Below are positions 1 through 7,755 of a stretch of 64,000 nt of DNA, in pieces (the stretch's first letter is position 1; every line of letters begins with the position of its first letter). Both the position numbers and the translations under genes were made by a program. Location: positions 39,279-103,278 of the forward strand of contig NZ_AUCN01000020.1 in the NCBI RefSeq assembly GCF_000429785.1. Reading direction: 5' to 3'. Under the pieces are notes generated by a model, which saw only the letters and a program-made list of their open reading frames with translations, was not told the DNA's origin and did no database searches. The DNA comes from Chitinibacter tainanensis DSM 15459 (lineage in GTDB: Bacteria > Pseudomonadota > Gammaproteobacteria > Burkholderiales > Chitinibacteraceae).

Positions 1-320
1 ATTTGCAACGCTTTCTGGTCGTTGGTGTCGGACTTGGTGGCTTCGGAGAATTTATCCACGTCCACGTCACCGATCAGAGTTTTCAGGGTCACGGTTACGT
101 CAGTAACGGTGCTGGCCTCTTCCGGTACGGTGTCATTGTACGGGTCGATGAACGCACCTTCCGACAGCACGCCTTCACGGTTGTAAACCCAGGCTTTGCC
201 CTCGATGCGATGGAACGGCAGCAGGGCAAACAGCGCGTCGCGGTCGATTACTTCTTCAACCACACCACGCTCAACAGAAGTTGCCGACAGACGATCGGCA
301 ACGGCTTGCAGCAACGGCAT
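1..320 (-). CDS. Major capsid protein, N-terminal part (cut by window edge)
   Basis: The first 106 codons of a gene that runs off the left edge. The ATG is at 320 with AAGGAG about 9 nt upstream. The N-terminus (helical residues 1-30 with an LLPFHRIEG-type segment, then YNREG and an acidic stretch) resembles the start of a widespread HK97-fold phage capsid family, in which an early YNRE motif precedes the E-loop. Its position directly after portal and scaffold genes in transcription order fits the major head subunit. The family call rests on pattern and synteny; the body of the protein lies outside the window. Confidence 0.7.
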   Translation of the reverse strand, partial: MPLLQAVADRLSATSVERGVVEEVIDRDALFALLPFHRIEGKAWVYNREGVLSEGAFIDPYNDTVPEEASTVTDVTVTLKTLIGDVDVDKFSEATKSDTNDQKALQ

Positions 321-364
321 ATTTCTTCACTCCTTGAATCAAATTCGGTAAGTCCTCGCTGATA

Positions 365-382
365 TAAGTCAGCGGTGACTTA
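365..382 (-). promoter_or_regulatory. Palindromic promoter box upstream of capsid gene
   Basis: A perfect TAAGTCA / TGACTTA palindrome with a 4-nt spacer. Read on the minus strand it runs into TATATC, a weak -10-like hexamer, 45 nt before the capsid ATG. It belongs to the repeated 7-4-7 family described in the findings. Confidence 0.6.
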
Positions 383-411
383 CCATAATACCATGAGAAA
401 TGTAGGGCAAA

Positions 412-1275
412 TCAATCGGCAGATTGAGACAAGGCAGCGCTAATGCGAGCCATGCCTTTACCTACCTCGGGTTGTTTGTTGCCTTTATTCAGCTGGCCAT
501 CCGAATTAGAGCCGGCGCCTGGCTTGATTTTCGAGCGCAGCAGAGTGTCCTTATCGGCATCACCCTCGACGATTTTCTTGAGGGCAACGTCAAACGCCAG
601 CGAACTACCGGTGGCGTCAACCAGCGGAGCACGGCCTGCAGCGCCGCGAGGCTTGTCATAGGCAACAATGCTGCCGCTTTCATCCAGATCGAAATGAGCG
701 CCATACAGCGCGCGGGTTTTAGCCGGCGTCAGCACCAATTCGTCACGGATGAAGGCGGAATTGGAGAACGCAGCGCCTACGGTTAGCTCGTTAATCGTGG
801 CTTGAGCGCTCTGCAGCTGCTCAGTCAAGCTGGTGATCTGCTGATCACGCTTGCCGAGCTCTTCCTGATGCGCTTTCACCATGTTGCCCTTGAGCTTGTC
901 GAACTCGCCTGCGGCAGCAAGACGTTCATCTTCGGCTTTGCGCTGATCTTCGAGCATTTTGCGTACCGCTGCGGGGTCAATGCCCTCGAACGCCTTGAGT
1001 TGCTCTTTCAGACCAGAAATTTCGTCCTGAGCCTTTTTCAAGTCGCCCTTCTTCTGCATCACCTCTTGCAGCAGCTTCGCTTCGCTGTCGGTCGGCTTTT
1101 TATCGCTCTTACCGGAAGCATCATCGTTTTTGCCGTCATCAGTCTTGCCACCAGTGTTGTCGTTGGCGTTGCCACCATTGCCACCACCGGAGCCACCGCC
1201 CAAGTCATTCCCGTTACCATCGTTTGCGTCCAGCAGGCGATGCAGACGGAATTGAGCCAACAGTCGTTTATTCAT
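412..1275 (-). CDS. Head scaffolding protein
   Basis: 287 aa. Residues 18-60 are a low-complexity Gly/Asn/Asp/Lys linker. Residues 65-165 form a charged coiled coil (repeated KKGDLKKAQDE-like heptads, FEGIDPAAVRKMLE). The C-terminal part has a positively charged tail typical of scaffold-capsid contact regions. The sequence resembles the GP20/DUF4355-type minor structural scaffold proteins and sits between portal and capsid genes, the usual scaffold position. It would drive prohead assembly and leave or be cleaved before packaging. No protease domain is visible. Start supported by AAAGGA about 8 nt upstream. Confidence 0.75.
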   Translation of the reverse strand: MNKRLLAQFRLHRLLDANDGNGNDLGGGSGGGNGGNANDNTGGKTDDGKNDDASGKSDKKPTDSEAKLLQEVMQKKGDLKKAQDEISGLKEQLKAFEGIDPAAVRKMLEDQRKAEDERLAAAGEFDKLKGNMVKAHQEELGKRDQQITSLTEQLQSAQATINELTVGAAFSNSAFIRDELVLTPAKTRALYGAHFDLDESGSIVAYDKPRGAAGRAPLVDATGSSLAFDVALKKIVEGDADKDTLLRSKIKPGAGSNSDGQLNKGNKQPEVGKGMARISAALSQSAD

Positions 1276-1341
1276 TGCGTTTTCCTTTGGCCAGTCTCTC
1301 GGCCGATTAAAAGCCAGCAGTTCTCTTAGCTGGGTTGAAGG

Positions 1342-2904
1342 TTAAGAGCCGTTGTTTTCAACGGTCGAACTACCCTGCTGATTCGAGCCCTGACCCAGCG
1401 GGCGAGGGTCAAGGCCGTCAGCAGGCCCACTTTTGCCACCGAAGCCCGGCAGGCTAACCAAGCTTTTTGGCCAGTCCTTTTCGATGGCATCAATGATCTT
1501 TTTGCGCTTCACAACCGATAGCTGCGGATAGAGCTTATCTACCAGGCGCTCCAGTTGATGCCGGCGCAATTCGTCCGGCGCGTCCAGATCTTGCAGGCGA
1601 GTCGCAATATCGAGCTCATCCACCAGACCGCGCGTATCGAAGGTTTCCGGATAGGTCACAAGGTTCTCGCTCACTTCTTTGCTGTGATAAGCGGATACCA
1701 AGCGACAAATTTGGTTTTCAGCCAGCTCAAGCGCATCTGCCTTGGAGACCAGCAGTGCATTCACACGCTCGAAGTCGAAGGCCTTGGCCACGCCCGAGCT
1801 GTTGTCGATGCCCATTGAGTTATCAGATTTGGTGCGCTCACCCGCCAATCCGACAGAGTGGTAGATCTCGTTGATGATCTTGGAGATCACATCGAGAATC
1901 ACATTTGCCTGTTTGGCATCAGGGCTGATGTATTTAGGCTCGCCGCCGTGCTCGCCGTCGTAGGTAAACACGCGCTTGGTGCCGGCATCTACCAGCTTGC
2001 TGTAACCCTCATCACCAGGCAGCAGGCCTTGAGCTGGCATTACCAGCTGGCTAAAGGTCTGGTCCTGAATGATGGCGTCCAGATTCGACAGATAGTTCGC
2101 AACGGCACGGTCGAGATAGGCAATGTCATCAATCAGGCCTGGCGATGAGTACGAGCGCACATGCGAAATCATGTGGTCGAGGAATACCACCGGCACTTTG
2201 CCAATTGAAACTTCACCGCCATCGACAGTGAAGTTGCCAGTTGGCGCCCCTTTGCTATCCAGCTCGGGCTTAATCAGATACCAGTTGTTCTTTGTCCAGA
2301 GGCGGAATCGCTCATGGACGAGGCCGGACGACGTGAAGGGGTCAGCATCATCACGCCCATGCTCACGGAGCAGCACCCAGCTAAGCTCGCCGGCCTCGTC
2401 CCAAGCGAAATCGAGAATATCCTCGACACTCACAAAGTAGGCATACACTGTGTTGCCAAGCTGCTTTTCCTCGGCCAAATTGGCGGGCTTTGGTGTTTCG
2501 GCACCCACTCGGCTATCCACCACAATGGCGACGCGACCACCAATCGAGCTCAGCAGCGAGCCTTGGCGCATAAATTCGTCGATACCCAGGCCTGAGCCAT
2601 TTACGCTCTTCCAAAAGGCCTTCACAAACTCCGGCGCATCAGTAGCGCGCTCAGGTAATTTCTTGAAGAGGTACTTGTTGACCAGATCAGAAACTTCCTT
2701 GGTGTGATTGAAGCGATAGGCACGCGCAATACGCTGCCGAAATTCGTGCTTACCCTCTTTGTGGTAAGTGAAAATGTGCTTCTTAAACCACTCGCGGCCA
2801 CCCTCATAGGTTTCGCGCAGAAAACCCCAATGCTTAATCAGCTTGGCGTATTCCGGATGGCGTCTTTTACTGATGGTTGAAATTTGTTCTTGTGAGTACG
2901 ACAT
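1342..2904 (-). CDS. Portal protein
   Basis: 520 aa, a normal portal length. It opens with an N-terminal arm (residues 1-90, RRHPEYAKLIKHWGFLRETYEGG), followed by the FNHTKEVSDLVNKYLFKK segment and a mixed alpha/beta core with a putative clip/stem region. The C-terminus is an unstructured Gly/Ser/Asn tail. The layout resembles DUF4055-like portals. It would form the dodecameric channel for DNA entry and serve as the terminase docking site. It lies 52 nt downstream of the large terminase gene and upstream of the scaffold, the canonical order. ATG preceded by AGGTGCAGAT. Confidence 0.8.
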   Translation of the reverse strand: MSYSQEQISTISKRRHPEYAKLIKHWGFLRETYEGGREWFKKHIFTYHKEGKHEFRQRIARAYRFNHTKEVSDLVNKYLFKKLPERATDAPEFVKAFWKSVNGSGLGIDEFMRQGSLLSSIGGRVAIVVDSRVGAETPKPANLAEEKQLGNTVYAYFVSVEDILDFAWDEAGELSWVLLREHGRDDADPFTSSGLVHERFRLWTKNNWYLIKPELDSKGAPTGNFTVDGGEVSIGKVPVVFLDHMISHVRSYSSPGLIDDIAYLDRAVANYLSNLDAIIQDQTFSQLVMPAQGLLPGDEGYSKLVDAGTKRVFTYDGEHGGEPKYISPDAKQANVILDVISKIINEIYHSVGLAGERTKSDNSMGIDNSSGVAKAFDFERVNALLVSKADALELAENQICRLVSAYHSKEVSENLVTYPETFDTRGLVDELDIATRLQDLDAPDELRRHQLERLVDKLYPQLSVVKRKKIIDAIEKDWPKSLVSLPGFGGKSGPADGLDPRPLGQGSNQQGSSTVENNGS

Positions 2905-2929
2905 ATCTGCACCTAAACCTTAACAATAT

Positions 2930-2947
2930 TAAATCACCTGTGACTTA
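2930..2947 (-). promoter_or_regulatory. Palindromic promoter box upstream of portal gene
   Basis: TAAATCA-CCTG-TGACTTA, one mismatch from the perfect palindrome. On the minus strand it abuts TAATAT, a good -10 hexamer, and lies 26 nt before the portal ATG in the only gap between terminase and portal genes. Confidence 0.65.
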
Positions 2948-2956
2948 TTTATGCAA

Positions 2957-4213
2957 TCACAAAGAAACGCCCAAAATTTGAACACGGCGCATCGGAAATT
3001 CGAGCTCAATTGGATAGCCAATCGCGTCAGCAATGTGCTCGATACCGGCGCTCTTATCCACTTCGCGCGAACCTTTCTTGTAGAGCACCTGCTCAAATGC
3101 CTTAATCAGATGCTTGCAGCGCTCATCGATGCGCAGAATGACCCGACCGGATGCCGACATAAGCAGTCGATTGACCGCATTGACCCGATCTGCCACTGGA
3201 GGGTGCTTCTTGCGGTACTTAATACGCTTGAAGCCGATCTCTCGCATGATGTCGAGGTCAGACTCACCACGACCATGCTGCCGGCTGGCACCGGCTGGGT
3301 CGGGGTAAAGCGTGATCTGGTTCTTGCCCAGGTAGCGCCAGTAGCGCCGCTCTAACTCGGCGCCCATATCTTCGGTGTTAGAGCTGAACCGCACGCACTC
3401 ATCGACCGCCCACACCTCGCCGTTTGGTTGCGGCTGCAGGATGATTGCGCTCATTGGGTCAATGTTGAAGTCCTGACCAATCCAAATGGGCAAGGCCGGA
3501 TTGAAGTCGTACTTCCCGACATGCACGTTCCGGTCGAAGGTGTAGTACACCCGTCCGCTCATGGTCTCGAACGCCGCGTTGAACTCCTGGTTGAACGTCT
3601 TTTCATCCATATCCGCCTTCGCCGCTTCAATTTCCTCGGGCGGAATAAAGGGCGACATGAGCGTAGGGAACTGCCAGCTCATCCAAGTGCGGCCGTCGCG
3701 CTGCCCCATCATGAAAAGCTTGTGCAAATGGTTGTAGGCCTTTGGCGTTCCGATGATCAGCGCATGACCCAACGTAGAGGCAAGGGTTGGGCGAAGCACC
3801 GTTTCCCACACCTCGGGCTTAATGTCCTGAAACTCGTCCAGCACCACAAAATGCAGACCAACGCCTCGCAAGGTGTCTGGTTTATCCGCACCTTTGAGCT
3901 CGATAATCGTCCCATTGACCAGATGAATGATCATCATGGTTTCATTCATACGTCTGATCAATTTGCGGGGTATAGCGTCGGTAAGCTCGCGCCACATGAT
4001 CTGGCGAGCCATACGGTAGGTAGGCGCCACGTACCAGATCAGCTGCTTAGGCTTAGCCGCATACTTGATGATCGAGATTTTTGAGAGCTGTGTTTTGCCC
4101 CAGCGCCGACCTGCAACCACGACCTTGTAGCGCGCTGGATGCCGATAAACGAGCATCTGGCCGCGATGAAGCTTGAGCGATTGCCGCTTTTTGGCCGTCG
4201 GAACAGTGATCAT
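2957..4213 (-). CDS. terL: Terminase large subunit (packaging ATPase and nuclease)
   Basis: 418 aa. The N-terminal ATPase has Walker A AGRRWGKT (residues 34-41), Walker B VVLDE (123-127) and the coupling motif IIGTPKA (153-159). The C-terminal RNase H-fold nuclease shows the expected acidic residues in GQDFN (D248), YPDPAG (D305) and EHIADAIGY (D396). All motifs of a functional TerL are present. The protein cuts concatemeric DNA and pumps it into proheads through the portal. Its ATG overlaps the stop of the upstream small-subunit gene (ATGA), which suggests translational coupling. GAGGTG ribosome-binding site. Confidence 0.93.
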   Translation of the reverse strand: MITVPTAKKRQSLKLHRGQMLVYRHPARYKVVVAGRRWGKTQLSKISIIKYAAKPKQLIWYVAPTYRMARQIMWRELTDAIPRKLIRRMNETMMIIHLVNGTIIELKGADKPDTLRGVGLHFVVLDEFQDIKPEVWETVLRPTLASTLGHALIIGTPKAYNHLHKLFMMGQRDGRTWMSWQFPTLMSPFIPPEEIEAAKADMDEKTFNQEFNAAFETMSGRVYYTFDRNVHVGKYDFNPALPIWIGQDFNIDPMSAIILQPQPNGEVWAVDECVRFSSNTEDMGAELERRYWRYLGKNQITLYPDPAGASRQHGRGESDLDIMREIGFKRIKYRKKHPPVADRVNAVNRLLMSASGRVILRIDERCKHLIKAFEQVLYKKGSREVDKSAGIEHIADAIGYPIELEFPMRRVQILGVSL

Positions 4214-4866
4214 TCCGGCACCTCGCTCTCGTCCACCTCGCTCTCGTCATCGACCTCTTCGACTACGCCAGGCTCAAGACCAAACTCTTCCAAATCTTGA
4301 ATTTCCGGCATCGACATGGCTGCGCGCTGCTGGTTGCGGATTTCCTCAACCTCATTGGCCGACAGCTCGGAAATCTCAAAGCCAGGCAACTCCTCTGCGC
4401 CACCCTCTTCTTCTTTGATGCCCAGCAAGATGTACTCTTCGGTGCGCAACTTGCTCATTGCCTCGACACCTAGCTTGATGGTCATCATGGTGTCTTTGAG
4501 GCTATCCATCGAAAAGCCGGCAGGGTTCTCGACGAAGCTCTTTGCAGACAGAGCAGAAATGCTATTGAGCAAGTAGGACAGGCGCTGAGCGGTCTGGATA
4601 TGGCGCTTTTTGGCGTCCTCTTGCAGCTTGAGCTTTTCGTCACGCAGAGCTAGCTCCCGAGCCATGCGCTCTTCGCGCTCTTTCTCTGCCAGCTCGCGGG
4701 CTGCGCGCCCTTTAACCGCACCCAACTCTTTGATCACCCGGGCGATGGTGCCGCGATGCCGATCAAATGCCTTGGCAATCTGCTCGATGCTGGCGTCCAT
4801 CTCGTACATCTCGGCGATTTTCTGTTTTTCCGCCTCGGTCAGACGTGTTTTCGTTTCGCTAGTCAT
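4210..4866 (-). CDS. terS: Terminase small subunit (DNA recognition)
   Basis: 218 aa. Residues 8-50 form a helix-turn-helix (TEAEKQKIAEMYEMDASIEQIAKAF.. then TIARVIKELG), the usual DNA-binding head of small terminases. Next come a long charged coiled coil (residues 55-100) and an acidic C-terminus that could contact TerL. Stop and start overlap terL (ATGA). It would recognise the packaging initiation site. There is no clear ribosome-binding site before the ATG at 4866. A terminator-like hairpin lies only 17 nt upstream, so expression may depend on readthrough. Confidence 0.75.
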   Translation of the reverse strand: MTSETKTRLTEAEKQKIAEMYEMDASIEQIAKAFDRHRGTIARVIKELGAVKGRAARELAEKEREERMARELALRDEKLKLQEDAKKRHIQTAQRLSYLLNSISALSAKSFVENPAGFSMDSLKDTMMTIKLGVEAMSKLRTEEYILLGIKEEEGGAEELPGFEISELSANEVEEIRNQQRAAMSMPEIQDLEEFGLEPGVVEEVDDESEVDESEVPE

Positions 4867-4882
4867 ACCAATTCAAGTCAAT

Positions 4883-4914
4883 AAAAAAAGGGGCAGCGTT
4901 TTACCGCCGCCCCT
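4883..4914 (-). terminator. Terminator-like hairpin in the leader of terS
   Basis: On the minus strand GGGGCGGCG pairs with CGCTGCCCC around an AT-rich loop and is followed by seven T residues: a textbook intrinsic terminator. It stands between a promoter at about 4964-4993 and the terS start at 4866, so it could act as an attenuator. Confidence 0.75.
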
Positions 4915-4963
4915 TGCACAAACAGGAACCGAACAAGTCTCGCTAAACGCACGACTTGGTTTC

Positions 4964-5003
4964 ATATTACGGCGTTTTAATAACATAAGTCAACAGTGAC
5001 TTA
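4964..5003 (-). promoter_or_regulatory. Promoter with perfect palindromic box upstream of packaging operon
   Basis: The perfect TAAGTCA-ACAG-TGACTTA palindrome occupies 4986-5003. On the minus strand it supplies TTGACT as a -35. An 18-nt spacer then leads to TAATAT (4964-4969), so this copy alone has a near-consensus sigma-70 layout. A transcript would start near 4955 and meet the hairpin at 4914-4883 within about 40 nt. Confidence 0.65.
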
Positions 5004-5008
5004 CTATC

Positions 5009-5141
5009 TAATCCGGAGTAGATCGTGGATAGGTAGAAGTTGGGAATTTTTATGCTTTCCAATATTTATTAACTACAGATAGATAGAAAGATAATATCTA
5101 TTGGAGCGTCAAGATTTTCCCAACTCAACCTCTCCGGATTA
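5009..5141. repeat. Nested palindromic element, copy 1
   Basis: Three concentric inverted pairs: TAATCCGGAG (5009-5018) with CTCCGGATTA (5132-5141), AGTTGGGAA (5038-5046) with TTCCCAACT (5117-5125), and CCAATA (5059-5064) with TATTGG (5099-5104). The AT-rich centre contains TATTAACTACAG and a GATAGATAG tract. The same arms in the same order, with the same central motif, recur at 17699-17861. The outer right arm contains the stop codon of the gene at 5139-5453. It could be a packaging site, an origin or a regulatory hairpin. Confidence 0.7.
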
Positions 5142-5453
5142 CTTCTCCGCGGTAGGCTTTGCAACGAAATTAAGCGCCCCTCGCCGGCTCGCAGCCAAGA
5201 TGCGGAAGGCTTCAAGCGTTGGCTTCCAGAGGTGTCGCTCCTTACCCTCTTCGACGATCACTTCACAGGCGGCAAGACCGTACTGCTGCAGATATGTCAG
5301 AGTGCAGCGCAGCGCACGCGGTGTCGGCGCGTAGCTGAGCATCAAGCGCAGCTCATTCGTCCGGATGGCCTTGCACGCCTCATTCTCATGACAGAGCCTT
5401 GCCAACACCTCCATCTGCTTTACGGTACCGGCGAACTGTTTGACCTTCTTCAT
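5139..5453 (-). CDS. Small basic winged-helix-like protein
   Basis: 104 aa, function unknown. Residues 30-85 look like a winged helix: a helix pair (ELRLMLSYAP then TPRALRCTLTYLQQYGL) followed by a beta hairpin (VIVEEGKERHLWKPT). Its ATG overlaps the stop of the GNAT gene (ATGA). It is therefore the last gene of the ParB-ABC-GNAT operon and may be a DNA-binding or regulatory partner of that set. It ends inside the nested palindrome. No enzymatic motif seen. Confidence 0.7.
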   Translation of the reverse strand: MKKVKQFAGTVKQMEVLARLCHENEACKAIRTNELRLMLSYAPTPRALRCTLTYLQQYGLAACEVIVEEGKERHLWKPTLEAFRILAASRRGALNFVAKPTAEK

Positions 5454-6343
5454 GCCAGTCCCTCCAGATTGAGCGGCTCATGCACGCCCTGCCGGTCGAA
5501 TGCGGTCAGCGGAAGCCGGTCGGGCAGTACAAGCCCCACATCGGGGTTGAAGTAGAAGCCCCAGGCTGGCGCCCCGAAAATCAACTGCTGCATTTCCTTG
5601 AGCAAGTGAGCGGCCTCCATCGCCTCAACGCGCGAAGTACCGTTCTTCAAGTTTCCGCCCGTCTTTTCTTTGGCGCTCTCCTTGTAGTACCACTGCTTCA
5701 TGCGGCGCAGCACGCTCTGACGCATCACTTCCGGCATGGCATTGAGCTCGTTCATGATCGCTTCGTGGTCAACAGGGTCGGACTCGAACAGCCCGCGCAG
5801 GAACTTGAGCCCGATCTCGTACTTGGTGCTGGGCTCCGGCTTGGCGAAGCGAAAGCCTGCCCGCTCGGCGAACGGGTTGACCTTGCTCATCGAGCTGCTG
5901 ATCTCGTACAGGCGCAGGCCTTCCAGACGCATCGACAGGTTCAGCATCCGGTACGCCAGCCCGACGCCGCGGAACTGCGTGTCGTTGACCACGCGGGCGG
6001 CAAGCGCGAACTCCCGATTGATGACCTTGCCGCGCATGGTGTTGAGCAACGTGCTGTCTGCGCCTGGCTTGATGCCTGGCAGAACGCGGTGGCGGTTCTT
6101 GTCGAGCAGACGCGGGCGAGTGAACACCACAACACCGATGGTTTTGCCGGCCAGCACGCAGCGCCAGTAGTGGGCGCCGAACATGCTGTTGCTTTCGGTC
6201 TTGTAGTGCAGGGCGTGTAGCTGATGCCAGTCATCAATCGTTCCACGCTCCACGTACATATCGCGCAGCAATGAGAACGTGCGGGAAGCGGGCTGCAAGC
6301 GCATCAGACGCGCGTTTGCAGTGTCGGATAGGATAAGACTCAT
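5450..6343 (-). CDS. GNAT-fold acyltransferase-like protein (Mom-like context)
   Basis: 297 aa. Residues 50-170 resemble a GNAT core: strands around GKTIGVVVFTRPRLL, then the acetyl-CoA pyrophosphate-binding loop RGVGLAYRML (125-134), then ERAGFRF (160-166). Residues 200-297 are a helical extension. Phage GNAT proteins next to ABC ATPases and ParB-like genes include relatives of Mu Mom, which modifies adenines in DNA. The same fold could act on a protein or small molecule. It lies 3 nt after the ABC ATPase gene, in one operon. The fold is fairly clear; the DNA-modification role is inference from context. Confidence 0.6.
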   Translation of the reverse strand: MSLILSDTANARLMRLQPASRTFSLLRDMYVERGTIDDWHQLHALHYKTESNSMFGAHYWRCVLAGKTIGVVVFTRPRLLDKNRHRVLPGIKPGADSTLLNTMRGKVINREFALAARVVNDTQFRGVGLAYRMLNLSMRLEGLRLYEISSSMSKVNPFAERAGFRFAKPEPSTKYEIGLKFLRGLFESDPVDHEAIMNELNAMPEVMRQSVLRRMKQWYYKESAKEKTGGNLKNGTSRVEAMEAAHLLKEMQQLIFGAPAWGFYFNPDVGLVLPDRLPLTAFDRQGVHEPLNLEGLA

Positions 6344-6346
6344 CCT

Positions 6347-7054
6347 TCACTCTCCCGCGCGTTCTGAGCGCGTTTCTGCGTCATTCCGGACGATCTCGAC
6401 TTTCTCCCCGTAATACTTCTCCAGAATCAGGGACGGGTTGAGATCTTCGACCAGATCGCCGTGCGTGGTGGCGACGATCAGAGTCTTGCCGGCGCGGCGT
6501 GCAGCCTGCTGCAGTTGGTACGAGATTGCCTTTGCGGTGTTCCGGTCGAGCACGGCGCCGAACTCGTCGGCAACCCATACATCGGCATCGCTGCTCAGCA
6601 TATAGGCAAGCAATAGACGGTATTTCTGGCCATCCGACAGTTCGCCCGGGCGCCGGATGACGAGGTTTGCGTCATTGATACCGCCAAGAGACAGCAGCCG
6701 GATGGCTTCTTGCATGTCACCATTGGGCGCCAGCTGGTCCACCAGCGGCAGATTCGGGTCGAAAAGCTGACTCAAAACGCCATCTGAGGCCAACCCAATC
6801 GAGCCGACTTTCAAGCCGGCCGTTGCCAGCTGGCGAGCAGTTTCTCGCAGCGCGATGGATTTGCCGGAGCCGGATTCGCCTGTGATGTAGAAAACGTCGC
6901 CCTGCTCGATCTCGAACTGCAGGTTGTCGTAGATGGTGAACTGCTTGTCGTCCAAACCAACGCCAAACATTTCTGCGACCTGGCGCACGCGCTCAGTGCG
7001 CATAACTGACATGGCAAAGGCGACGTTCAGAGTGATGGTGTGTTTCCAGCTCAT
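6347..7054 (-). CDS. Soluble ABC-family ATPase
   Basis: 235 aa with a complete ABC nucleotide-binding domain: Walker A GESGSGKS (59-66), signature ELSDGQKYR (138-146), Walker B VWVADE (159-164), D-loop around residue 169 and the switch histidine in TTHGD (H198). No membrane partner or transmembrane segment is encoded nearby, so transport is unlikely. It resembles the COG2401-type ATPases found fused or adjacent to GNAT domains. Its start overlaps the stop of the ParB-like gene (ATGA), with AAGGAG upstream. Probably an energy-driven partner of the GNAT and ParB proteins acting on DNA. Confidence 0.75.
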   Translation of the reverse strand: MSWKHTITLNVAFAMSVMRTERVRQVAEMFGVGLDDKQFTIYDNLQFEIEQGDVFYITGESGSGKSIALRETARQLATAGLKVGSIGLASDGVLSQLFDPNLPLVDQLAPNGDMQEAIRLLSLGGINDANLVIRRPGELSDGQKYRLLLAYMLSSDADVWVADEFGAVLDRNTAKAISYQLQQAARRAGKTLIVATTHGDLVEDLNPSLILEKYYGEKVEIVRNDAETRSERAGE

Positions 7055-7737
7055 GCCGCGGCTCCTTCAAGATAGCGGCCGGCGAAGTCCATGAATGCGT
7101 CCTTGCCTTCCTTGCCGGTAGCGCCCTCAATCATGGCCATGAAGCGAGTCAGCCGACGTTGCTCTTCCACGGTGACGTGCTTGAAGCCCAGCACCTTGTC
7201 GATATTCACCTTCTCGGCATCGACGGTCTCGATTTTTTCCGCCGTCGAGGTGGCAATCGAGGTGCTTGCAGCAAGTAAGTTATCCACCGTTTCATTGAGG
7301 TCGATTTCATCGATCTTGAAGTCGCGCAGCAGCTTATCGAGCTCGCCGGTGTCGATTGCGGTCAGCTCGGCCAGCTCGGAAACATCGAAAGACAGATCAC
7401 GCAGCTCGGCGGTCAGGAAGTCGAAGTTGGTTTCGCCCAGCTCGCCCATGCGGTTGTCGTTGATGCGGAACAGGCGCTTGTCCTCTTCCGACATGCCGGT
7501 GACAACCAGTACCGGTACCGATTTGAGCTCTAGTTCCAGCGCAGCCAGTCGGCGACCATGACCGGCCATGATGACGAAGTTTTCATCGACGATGATGGGC
7601 GGTCCGGCCCAGCCTCGCTTCATGTTGGCCGCGAGCGCCTTGATCTGGCTCGGTGGGTGATTCTTGGGGTTCCGATCATAGGGAACCAGCTTCTCGATTG
7701 GGAAGTTGTTATGAAGTTCGCGCTTGATGTGTTCCAT
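7051..7737 (-). CDS. ParB/Srx-fold domain protein 1
   Basis: 228 aa. Residues 12-80 are a ParB N-terminal domain: IEKLVPYDRNPKNHPPSQI, PPIIVDE and the nucleotide-binding box AGHGRRLAA (58-66). This box is related to the ParB CTPase and nuclease loop. The rest is helical and acidic, with no HTH domain of chromosomal ParB visible. No ParA is nearby. Standalone ParB-domain proteins are common in phages beside methyltransferases and DNA-modification genes. Its ATG directly follows a palindromic promoter box. Confidence 0.75.
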   Translation of the reverse strand: MEHIKRELHNNFPIEKLVPYDRNPKNHPPSQIKALAANMKRGWAGPPIIVDENFVIMAGHGRRLAALELELKSVPVLVVTGMSEEDKRLFRINDNRMGELGETNFDFLTAELRDLSFDVSELAELTAIDTGELDKLLRDFKIDEIDLNETVDNLLAASTSIATSTAEKIETVDAEKVNIDKVLGFKHVTVEEQRRLTRFMAMIEGATGKEGKDAFMDFAGRYLEGAAA

Positions 7738-7755
7738 TATGTCACCTGTGACTTA
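7738..7755 (-). promoter_or_regulatory. Palindromic box between the two ParB-like genes
   Basis: TATGTCA-CCTG-TGACTTA. The last three bases are the stop codon of the upstream gene (minus-strand TAA) and AGGTGA within the box also serves as the ribosome-binding site of the next gene, whose ATG is 7735-7737. Promoter function here would give a nearly leaderless mRNA. Confidence 0.5.

Noticed and set aside
3..362. 119-aa plus-strand frame over the capsid gene
   Set aside because: It is the reverse-strand shadow of the capsid protein N-terminus, which has a clear ribosome-binding site and family pattern on the minus strand.
6347..7054. ABC transporter for import or export
   Set aside because: No transmembrane or periplasmic partner gene is nearby, and neighbours are ParB-like and GNAT; a soluble DNA-related role fits better.
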